Position numbers and translations under genes: made by a program. A DNA stretch of 64,000 bases, from the NCBI GenBank assembly GCA_003194525.1, contig NBIV01000113.1, positions 124,001-188,000 of the forward strand. Direction: 5' to 3'. This document shows, one piece after another, positions 11,007-20,900 of the stretch (positions are counted from its first letter, which is position 1; each line of letters opens with the position of its first letter). The notes beneath the pieces are model-generated. The model did not search any database and was not told where the DNA came from. It saw nothing but the letters and a program-made list of their open reading frames with translations. Source of the DNA: Gracilariopsis chorda (lineage: Eukaryota > Rhodophyta > Florideophyceae > Gracilariales > Gracilariaceae).

Positions 11007-11703
11007 CATAGTGCAACGCGTTCGCAGAGGGTTATCGCACCTTGCGACTCATATATGCAGAGCTACCGCATTGCGGCGGACGTGCTCGATATATGAATCG
11101 GAGGTCAATTACTCGACGCCGAGGTTACTTGCACGTTTTAATGGAAATTAGTTTACTTGTCACTTTGGCACACTTAACAGGCGTGTAAGTAGGAATAGCT
11201 ATATTATATTTATCTCAATTAATATAGCTGCCCGACAGAGGGCCGGCGCCGTCAATACTTAGCAGGCGACTGGGACCCCACTGCGGGAAAGGTAAACATA
11301 ACAACCGAGTGTTTGGCTCTTACTCAGGAACCCCTGGTATCTGGTACACTCTATCGGAGAGCCAATACCTGGTGCGGGACTAGGTACTCTACCTCGTGGC
11401 ATCTCGAACCGCATTCTGCGTTGCGATACCGTCCGCTCTGCGTGTTTTACTATATCTTCTATATTTCTCCTGATACAGGCAGCACCCTTGTGTTTGCCGG
11501 TAATTCCTCATTTCTTTCTCGCTTGTCTTGCGCTTCCTTTCCGGTTATACCATACAACTGCACGCCCGTCGTGACAGTGAGCCTCGGAAGTACACCTGTC
11601 TAGCGCACCCACCGCAGGTGGCTTTGTTTACTGTTGCTACCCTTTACGGAAAAGGACTCGAACGCATTCGCGTGTCTTTCCCTTTGCAGGGTATTGTACC
11701 AAA
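11007..11703 (+). repeat. 5' LTR of gypsy-A
   Basis: Aligns along its length with 26948-27663, including AGTGCAACGCGTTCGC, CGCCGAGGTTACTTGCAC, GGTGCGGGACTAGGTACTC and CTTTGCAG near the end. The start reads CATAGTGC where the 3' copy keeps TGTAGTGC, so the TG terminus is lost by transitions. The end is set by comparison with gypsy-B (..TTGCACCACA). The LTR copies differ at many positions, so the insertion is old. Confidence 0.85.
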
Positions 11704-11706
11704 AAC

Positions 11707-11724
11707 TGGTCTCCCGACCTAGAA
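11707..11724 (+). promoter_or_regulatory. Primer binding site of gypsy-A
   Basis: TGGTCTCCCGACCTAGAA lies three bases after the LTR end, starts with TGG (complement of CCA) and is identical in gypsy-B at 54417-54434. That conservation is what marks it as the PBS. The primer tRNA is not identified. Confidence 0.7.
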
Positions 11725-11850
11725 CGTGGCACAAGACTCAGGTTTTCTGGATCGCTTTTCGTCTATACGATTCGTCGCTCTATTGTTGGATTATTGTTGT
11801 TTTCTTTTTGTTTGTTGGTCTCGACTCGAGGTTTTTCTTTCGCAATCGCG

Positions 11851-13869
11851 ATGGGTTCTGGAAGGAAGCCGTCCCGAACTCGGAGGAACTCACGACCGAG
11901 GTTGGTTGGTGGAGATTTACCGCCGCGCCCGCGGTCAGCTCCTGGTAACCAGGATATTGCCAGAAGAAATGCCGAAGATGGGAAACAAGCTGCTAAGCCG
12001 TCAGCTGTCCTAGTTACTGGGCCTTCTACTGGTCATAGGGAGGTCCCTCTGACCATAACTGTGGATAATGATGCGCTGGCTGTCGAGATGGAAACATAAG
12101 TTCGTCACTTGGAGGGTCATATGTCTGTCCTACAGAGATCTCATGCCGCCCTCCTCAGTGAGGTGGATACGCTCCGTATGATGTTTGATACCGAACTCGT
12201 CGGTGGTGTATCCGAAGACATTAGTGTTTTACAAACTGATGTTAACTCTCTTTTAGAGTTATTAAGTGGATACCCTGATATATTGAAGGGAATCGCCTCG
12301 AAGTTTAATCGCGTATTGGCTTGTATGGAGAATTTGAAGAATACCATCTGTGATGGAGAGGCTGGCCCTGGTTCAAAGGCTGAACGTTCCCATCGGAGAT
12401 GTTTTAACCACCGTAGAAAGAAGTATCCCAAGCAGGAGAATGATCGCGACTACGAATCTGATTCGTCCCGTTCATCGGATCGTTCTGACCGCTCGGTGGG
12501 CTTGCATCGGTCTGAGGCCACCTATGGTGTGATTAGATTCCGTTCTAAGGGCAGGCGCCACACCGGTTTGAAGGAACTAGGGCCTACGAAGCCCTTGTAT
12601 ACGGAGCATTTATTTTATTGGTACTACCGCTTGGAAGATTCTTCTTTGGATCGGACACCCCGTGGTACGGGCCAGGTGAGGGACTGCATCAAGCAGATGG
12701 CTCTTTCATTTCGTAACCAGTTATTTAGTGGGGAAGACCCTATCCTTGTATTGGATTTTCTTGCACGCTTTGTAGCCGAAGCAGATATCCTCGGCATGAA
12801 TGAGGGACAGGCGTTCGTTGCGTTGCCGTATTTTGTACGTCGAATCGCTGAAGATCAATTCAACACTATCAGAGGATCGTCACGGCCCTCTGACGGAAGC
12901 GTTACTCGTTGGCCAGAAGCTGTTCAATACCTACTTTACTCATATGCGACAGGGAATGCCATTGATGAGGCTACCCTTGCACTACAAGACACTAAACAGC
13001 GCCGCAAGGAAACGGAAACCAAGTACTCAGTCCGACTGAACAAGGCTTTCCACCGTTGTGGTAATGTTTTCTCGTCATTCGAGCGTTGTACCATGTTTAT
13101 TGATGGACTGGATGAATCTATCGGCACCCTTGTTGCGCAACGCCGCGAGGATAAGCGGAAGGCTACGTACTTGGAGCTACTTCAATACGAAAAAGCGGAG
13201 GGAGACACTATGCGTGCACGTTCCGGTAGCCGGGTGAAGTCTAGAGCACTCTACTTGGAGGCCGTCCCGTCATCGAATCCCATGATGACCCACGACTACG
13301 TCCGCACCGAGGTGGATGATTTGCACCTTGCTCATGAGGATCAGGCATCCGTCCCCAGTACGGAGCTTCCGTCGACAGAAGCCTCGCAGAAGGAGAATAC
13401 CCAACTGCTGTATGAAGACCGTCCTTGCGTTCGAGCCCCACGAGTACCCCATACCACTGGGCTCCGTTCTCAGAGGCCTGGTTGGGTCGATAAACGCACT
13501 GCGGCGACGTTCCAGGACAATAGACAGAAGGCCAAACCCATTCGAAAGTGTATATGTCAAATTTGCTATGAATATGGGCATAATTCTCCGCGCTGCGTTC
13601 TCACGGTGAGAGAGATGCCCACAATCATGTTTCGTTATGAAGCATTGACTGCGGAGAAGAAGGCATCAGTTCCGAGAGCTTCGTATCTTCGCGCTAAAGC
13701 AGATTTATCTCATCAGAATTGCGCTAACGCGTCGATGCTGGCTGTGCCGCCAGTTCACAATCCGGTTCTCAACATCGCTGTTGCAAGTGGACCCGCCGTT
13801 TGGGTTGACCCACAGCCAACGCTGGCACAGAATGCCGCCCCCGTAAGAGAAGCCGCTCAGGGAAACTGA
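11851..13869 (+). pseudogene. gag: gypsy-A gag, one premature stop
   Basis: Frame 1 from ATG 11851 (MGSGRKPSRTRRNSRPRL, basic) to TGA 13867-13869, interrupted once by TAA at 12097-12099. The remaining 586 codons from 12109 are open. Order: basic N-terminus, coiled-coil-like segment, Arg/Ser-rich stretch (about 12390-12500), capsid homology region (ILVLDFLARFVAEADILGMNEGQAF, about 12740-12830), and a zinc knuckle CQICYEYGHNSPRC at 13555-13596 (C-x2-C-x4-H-x4-C). The gag of gypsy-B matches along the length. This gag is strikingly open next to the pol, which has 14 stops. Confidence 0.85.
13860..13869 (+). promoter_or_regulatory. Probable -1 frameshift site at the end of gypsy-A gag
   Basis: G GGA AAC followed directly by the gag TGA, in the correct phase for simultaneous slippage. 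The pol frame is exactly the -1 frame and is open across the site (LSGGVSVGEASD). A small stem TCTC/GAGA follows at about 13880-13893. Gypsy-B has G GAA AAC TAA at the same place. Confidence 0.65.
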
Positions 13870-16800
13870 GTGGGGGAGTCTCTGTTGGAGAGGCATCCGA
13901 CTTGAGGCCTAAGGCACCCGAGGCGTCAAAGCCTCGCTCCCGGGTCACTATCCATTCAAGGGAAATGGCCAACACAGACGTGGATTCGACGGCCATCGGT
14001 GTGTTGCGTCGCCCGTGGATACGGTTCAGGAACAATCTGATCCCGGATAGAGTCATGGTCATGGCCAACCGAAATTACAAAGTCTTTGCTGACCTTTGCC
14101 TTTCCACCCAGTATATGGTGCGTCACCTGCCCATCTTGGATACATGTGCCGGCCCGAATTTCATTATTGAATCGTTCTTACAGCCGTAAATCCGTGCTCA
14201 CGTTCCTTAAGGACCTGCTATCGGCATTGCCAACGCTAAGAATAACCCATTGAACACCGCCGGTATCGTTTCACTCGTTGCGAGGATTGGAAACTGCGTT
14301 GTGCAGCTGGAATTCATCGTTTGCAAAACGCTTGCCGCTCCCGTTTTCTTTGGTTGTGACGTTTGTGAGCGATTTGTCGATTCGATTCGGCCGCAGTCAC
14401 GGGAGGTTGAAATGGAAGATGGTTCGACAGTACCTATTATACGTCGCTCCCTGCGTAGGGCTTCTTCAAAGTTGGTTCCTTTACCACCCCCCTTGCAGGA
14501 TTGCACGCCTCCGAAGAGGTCGCCGAAGCTTCGTGTCGCACGACCCGTCGCTATTCCTCCTGAATTCCAAGTAATGATCGATGTCACAGCCACTCCTCAA
14601 GGGTAACGAGTTGTTCAACCGCTGAACTCATTTTATGAGAAGTATCAGCTCGCCCTAGCGAATTGTGTTGTTCAAATATTGAATGAACACCATTCCCAGG
14701 TCTTGATTGCCAATCTTGGTAAACCGGCCCAGTATCTGGCGAAGAACCAATTTTTTGAAACTATACTATCGCACCCCACGGCTTTGATACCCACCAAGGT
14801 ATCAGCCCCTGAAATAATTGGAATCATTCTGACCTTGGAAGACGCTCCTCAGCCTAAGAAAGGAGAGAGTAATGATTCTGTTTTGCAACAGGTGAAAAAC
14901 ACGAAAGATTCGGAAATGAAGACCGTTACTACGAGTTATGATAAGCTCGACCCTGTTAAGTAGTTGGAAGAGTTTAATCTCGGACATGTTGGGGATTCGC
15001 ACCGCGAGAAACTGTGTGAGATGTTACGTGAGTTCACACCTATGTGAGATGGCTCTCTTGGAGAGATGTCAACCACAGAACACTGTAGTGACCTCGTGCC
15101 TGGTGCGCGGCCGACTGCTCAGCACCCGTACCGAGCAGGCCCGACAGCACGGGAAAAGGAACAATTTCAAGTCGATGAGATGCTCAGTGCAGGCATTATT
15201 GAGCCCCCTCCGTCCCCTTGGGCATCTTCAGTCATACTGGCCCCGAAACCGGATGGTTCCTGGCGTTCTTTTATCGATTATCGACGCCTCAATGCCGTTA
15301 AAATCAAAGATGTGTATCCGATACCTCGTATGGACGAGTAAATTGACTCTCTTGGTGAGGCAGCAGTGTTCTCCACATTGGAAGTGAACTGGGGCTACTG
15401 GCAAGTATCCGTTCGACCGGAAGACTGTGATAAGACCGCATTTGTATGCCATTCTGAACATTACCGCTTTAAGCATATGCCATTCGGATTAACGAATGCC
15501 ACCGCTACATTTTAGCGTGCGGTGGATATCCTACTATCCCGTTTCAAATGGCAGGGTTGTCCCGTCTATCTTGACGATATCATTATCTTCTCCAGTAATC
15601 TGGATGATCATATTGAACAACTTCAAGGGATCATGGCCACGTTACGTGATGCTATAGTTACCTTGAAGTTAAGGAAGTGTGAATTCTTTGCAGACTCGGT
15701 CAAGTATCTTGAGCATGTTATCCGTCCAGGACGGCTCTTGATCGAGGAGGCTCGTGCTAAGTCCTTCAGAGAGGCTAAGCACCCAACCACACAGACTGAG
15801 CTCCGCTCCTTTCTAAGACTTTGCAACGTCTACTGACGCTTCATTTTCGGCTTCGCCAGGATCGCTGGACGGCTCAAAGTACTCCTGAAGAAAGAAGAGC
15901 CGCCAAAAGTGGATTTCCTTACATTCGCTCAACCCGAAGCCTTTGATTCTCTCAAAGAGGCAGTTAATTCTGCCCCGATATTATCGTTACCCAAAAAGGA
16001 TCTACCATTCACCGTAGATACGGATTCTAGTGCTTACCAAGTTGGTTGTGCATTGTTTCAAACTACATACGATGGGGAACGAAAGCTAATTAGATACTGG
16101 TCAAGAACGCCCAACGTTCATGAACGAAACTATTCTGTATCAGAGAAGGAATGGCTTGCCATGGTATGAGCGTTGCAGACATTGCGGCAATATCTTATGG
16201 TCACCCGCTTGACCTTCAACACGGATGATTCTGCCTTACGTTGGTTGATGTCGATACCCGAACCTTCCGGACGTCTAATGCGTTGGAGGCTTCGGCTCGC
16301 CGAGTTTGACTACCAAGTGACGTATGAGAAAGGTAATATCACCGCTCAAGCGGATGCATTATCTCGTTTAGAAACGGAAGGTGCAGCACTCCCCGTCGAT
16401 GCAGACGACGAGGAGATTTCCTGCTTTCTCCTTCAGGAAGATGACTAAGACTGGGATCTGGTATCAGACGATGTCTGTGATGACCTATTCGTTTCGAACG
16501 GAGAAGAACCGAAGTGGGGATCTTCAACCCCGACTACCCCCAACGAGCTGATTCGTGAACAGTTCGGAGATCCGTTTTGTACGAAGATACGCGCCCAGAT
16601 TAATGGCGGTGCTGATATCCCATTTGGAGTTAAATCACAGAGATACCTGGTCAGAACAGTCCGTCCTAACCCAAGGATCGTGGTTTCTCATTCGCTTCAA
16701 TAGCGAGTCCTACGTCTATCCTATCACTCGAACATGTCGGCTCACCCTGGTGCTAGGAAGCTTTACACGACGCTTCGTCTGGATTTCTACTGATCCGCAC

Positions 16801-16954
16801 TAGCAATTGATTGTTAGGCAGTGGTGAAAGGTTGTATGCACTGTGCTCGCGCACGAGTTGAGTTTCGTCACCATGCGAAGTAACTGACGTTGTTCTTGGC
16901 ACGGGCTCCTTTGGATTTTGTGGCTATCGATGTTGTCGGTGAGTTCCTCCGGAA
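13866..16954 (+). pseudogene. pol: gypsy-A pol, part 1: protease, RT, RNase H, integrase start
   Basis: One continuous -1 frame without any frameshift. Protease ILDTCAGPNF at about 14136 has D-T-C where the family has D-T-G. RT: SPWASSVILAPKPDGSWR and PVYLDDIIIFSS (YLDD at 15567-15578). RNase H: TVDTDSSAYQVGCAL, ADALSRL. Integrase: HHCC region with CMHCARARVEF, then DFVAIDVVGEFL, where the Helitron interrupts at 16954. Fourteen in-frame stops: 14187, 14208, 14604, 14961, 15045, 15339, 15513, 15834, 16167, 16446, 16701, 16791, 16815, 16881. Against gypsy-B some replace Trp (TGG to TGA), one Gln, one Ser, one Tyr and others Leu, so the changes are of mixed type. Confidence 0.9.
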
Positions 16955-17008
16955 TCTCAACACCACCCCGTACTATAATGATTTACACATGTATGAGGGG
17001 GGTATTGT

Positions 17009-17328
17009 TGATTGACGGGAGGCGTTGCGCCAAAAATCCCCTTGCACGCCCCGTTCAGTGCATGCAATTTTCACGCCTCCCCGCCAATCAAAAAATTCAG
17101 CTGCAGCAGCTGCAGCAGCAGCAGCAAAGCGTACAGCTTAATGGCTGCTGCTGCATGCTGCTGCATGTTGACTGCCGCAGCTGCTCAGTGGCTGGCACTA
17201 CAGTAAATGACTGTAGTGCCTGCCACTCAGCAGTAGTTGGCTTGCACGACACGTGGCTGCCTTTTTGCACTGCGCCAGTGCAACACAATGCACAGAGCAT
17301 ATATACTGCACTGGCACACTGCAAAAAG
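17009..17328. repeat. Four consecutive inverted repeats in the Helitron 5' leader
   Basis: IR1: 17009-17025 with 17073-17090. IR2: CAG/CTG-rich arms about 17099-17126 with 17144-17170. IR3: 17184-17204 with 17210-17230 around AAATG, one mismatch. IR4: 17261-17282 with 17307-17328, two mismatches, with CATATATAC in its loop region. It could be a nested foldback element or a structured leader. Confidence 0.75.
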
Positions 17329-17339
17329 CATCTCACTTG

Positions 17340-17971
17340 CTGACCCTAACCACTATTTTGCATCCCATTTCAGGCTGGCCAATAGCGCAGTGTCGTAACC
17401 TTTTGCTACTTTGGGCACTGTTTGCTGGGCTGGGACCTAGGCAAGGCCGAGCTCGTGTGCAGGTCGCCACAAGAGTAACCCACTAAGTACCACTGATCTG
17501 GGAAAGTTCAGATGCTCCTCTGTGGTATACTGGTCGTTTGACGGCGATCAGGAAGTCTGAGGATTTACCGGACCTAATATCAGCTTGCTGTGCAGGGTCC
17601 GGGGCGGCCGCCGTGTCATACCTCTTGGGGCCGGAAAGCACACTTCGGTTTGTGAATAAAGGCAGACCAATCCTTACAACCGGACGCGGGTTAAAAATAA
17701 AACGGCTTGAAAACCGGCTGGGCACACTCCGCCCGTCATAATCCAACAGGAGTGTGTCGAAAGTCCCTGTGCTGCGCACGACTGCATCGGGTAAATATAA
17801 GTCTTGCAGCAATTTTTTTAATTGGTCATGCAACTAGGCCCGGTGGGTGCAACGCAACAAACTGCAACCATTTTTCACTTTCAACTTTTTTTTTTGGATA
17901 TTATTCTGGAACTCTGGCAAATATTTTACCGGTTAAAAAAAATAGAATTGTTTTTTTTTTGGTAAATTGAA
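17340..17971. other. Helitron leader without gene
   Basis: A 116-codon open frame on the minus strand (17483-17833) shows no motif and lies antisense within the leader. The stretch just before the Rep start (17880-17970) is T- and A-rich. I see no other feature. Confidence 0.4.
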
Positions 17972-20900
17972 ATGAGGCGAGGGGGTCCACGTCTAAACTC
18001 TGGTGGGGCCAGACCGAACTCTGGAGGAGCCAGAGCAAATTCCGGAGGAGCCAGAGCGAATTCTGGAGGTGCTCGGGCAAATTCGGGAGGTGCCAGGGCA
18101 AATTCTGGAGGCGCCAGAGCCAACTCGGGAGGGGACAGAGCGAATTCTGGCGGCGCCAGAGCAAATTCGGGAGGGGCCCGGGTGAACTCAGGCGGAGCAA
18201 GGCCAGGAGCTGGACGACCTCGACGATTGCCAGTTCCTCCCGCTCCAGATGAGATGCCAGTAAATGAGAGCGGAGTGCATGTGCAAGGACCCATTTTTCC
18301 GGCCGTGGAAGAGGACGAAATTACTCCTCCACCCACGTGCGTCGGTGGGGCAAGTCGTTCCAGGTCCACATCACGATCGACTTCATCTCCTATGCCTCCA
18401 TCTCTCCCACCAATTCCTGCGCCTGCTGTCAATGATGAGGGCAATACAACCGTGAAGACAGACGCGCGTCATCTGCAGCAATTTGAAGAAGAAGAACAGA
18501 TGCCCGTTCCGATGGAAGTGGAGGAGGGCGAGATCAATCCTCCTCCCTCACAGCCGCGGCAGCAGCCTTCTCTGCCGCAAGTTGAAGAAGAACAACAGAT
18601 ACCAATTCAGATGGGAGTGGAAGAGGATGAGATCACTCCCGCCCCCTCACAGCCGCCACAGCAACCTGCTCTGCCACAAGCCGAACAACAAGAAGAGCAG
18701 ATGCCAGTTCCCATGGACGTTGAAGAGGATGAGATCACTCCTGCTCCCTTACACCCACCGCAGCAGCAGCCGCAGCAGCCGCAGCACCCACACCAGCAGC
18801 TTGATACGACGATCATGCAGTGTGCTGGACGTCCTGATCGAGGACTGTATCGCGTGTACTATGCGTGGGATACCGTGGCAGATGAAGCTTGGAATGATCC
18901 AGACATCCGTGCAAGCATTCCAGAGTTTGAGACGCTTTCCACTGCGGGTCAAAGGCGATGCGGAAGATACGGCGAGCACGCACACACGCTCTCCTCCTGC
19001 ACGTACCCGGACTGGACATTGAGAATTCATAGCTGCAAGTTCTGCGGATGCGTTTTGCTAGGCAAAGAGAGCAATGGAGTGTGCTGTGGAATGAAAAGAA
19101 TGTCAGGATGGGGGGTCACGTTCCGCAGAAGGCATAGCAGCGAGTGGGTTTGCAGTCTTTATAGCCTGAGAGCCTTTCACAGCCATTTCCTCAACTTGAA
19201 TACGCTCTTTGCGACGACGCAAGCGTTCATGGACATGTCGTATGTGACGGGAGGCGGTCCCTCTTTTCTCAGACTTGAGGGCAACGCAGCTCTCGCTGTG
19301 GCCACGCAGAACCAGAACAACACGCGCTACAGCTTTCTGTGGGGTACTGATCCGCCTTCCTTGGATCCCTCTCACTATGCGCGTGCCAATTTGCGTGCGT
19401 TCATTCAAGACATCAACGTACGAGACATCGTGCCCAAGTTGTACGATGTGATCCAGCCCAAGCCAGACTTGGTGCGTGAGCGGTACCAATCCATGCTTAG
19501 CACGCAACAACAACAACAAAATGCAGATACCGCCGTCGATATCAGCATGCAGGCAGCAGAAGAGGGAGTAGTCGTACGTGGTTACGAAGGAACCCGAAGT
19601 GCCACAGTCAGTGCTCCTCATGCAGGTGCTGGGCCTCTCCCTGAAGATGCTCCTGGTGGGGGGCCAACCATGATGAGAATGCTCGTCGTGGATCCGACTG
19701 GCCTGTACCAAGTGGAGTCTCAAGTACCGCGCTTGGTAGAAGGAACCGTAACAGAAGAGCACGCCGTCGTGACGGCTGCTGCTGCTGCTAATGCTGGAGA
19801 TGGGGCGACTGCGAATGCCGCAAACAATGCGCAAGTGCGCTACCGCCTTATAAAACCGGCATCCAAAATGGCAGAGAAAGGCACTTTCCCTCTGCTCTAC
19901 CCGTACGGCGATCAGCACGAACTGTTTGACATCGGCGTGTTTCTGGAGGCAAAGAACTCAACACAGCAAATCTCAGGTCTCAGCTTCAACGAGTGGAAGC
20001 TCCGAAAGCTCACCTGGGCTGAAAACGCGAAGAGACGACTGTACTCAGACAACATCCTTCTGAACAGTGGACCGTTGATGCAGATGTGGATGCTTCGCAC
20101 CCACACAAACATTGAGGACATGCGACTGAGTTCCTTGAAAAGAGAACAACGCGCACGCATTGTACAAGAGCAAGAAATGCAGCAAGCACAACAGCAAACC
20201 GGTCACGTGCCACAATCCCAGTTCGTGCAAATGGGACACATCTTTCTGCCCGATGACTCGGTCAACTCAGCAGCATACTGGAAGAACAAGCGCATGGATG
20301 TACAGACGATCGTGGCGCGGAGAGGACCGCCTTCTCTGTTCATTACAATCACCATGAACATCTGGCGAGAGGATATCCAGCGTCTTGGGATGGACACCAC
20401 CAATCGTGGCGCATTTACGGCACAAAGTAACCGCCCTCGACCGTTTGACCGACCCGATCTGATTGCAAGGGTGTACAACCAGTACGCAAACAACTTCATG
20501 AAGGACTTGGAGAAGAACTCGGAGCACATCTTTGGATTGAAGTGCCTGGGGCTTGCATCAAAGCTCGACTTTCAAGAGCGCAATGTGCCTCATCACCACA
20601 TGCTCGTGTGGCTCGAAGGAGTCGTGATTGAAGACGTTGATGTGATGGACGAGCTCATTCGTGCAGAACTTCCCCTTCCAGGCGAAGACGACGCGTTGCG
20701 TGCTCTCATTCGTTCCATGCACAGGCACCGCCACTCCACCTATTGCCGGAATCGCGCTGGGCGGTGCAAATTTGGATACGACAGCAATATGATTGTGCCG
20801 GAGACGTACATTGAAGAAGGCACGAATCGCGTTATTTACCGCAGAAGAAGGCAAGAAGACCTCAAGATTGTGCCGTACAACCCAACTCTGACCAAGAAGT

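Noticed and set aside
11007..16954. RIP-like or cytosine-deamination origin of the many stops
   Set aside because: Only some stops fit C-to-T or G-to-A (TGG to TGA, CAG to TAG). Others need T-to-A, C-to-A or C-to-G changes against gypsy-B (Leu, Ser and Tyr codons).
17483..17833. Minus-strand gene of 116 codons in the Helitron leader
   Set aside because: No motif and no plausible context; it lies in the non-coding leader.
17995..18210. CRISPR-like or satellite array
   Set aside because: The 21-bp units are continuous, in frame and encode a heptad peptide; there are no spacers.
18607..20529. Several minus-strand open frames across the Rep gene
   Set aside because: They overlap a 1374-codon open plus frame with clear Rep motifs and are shadows of its codon bias.
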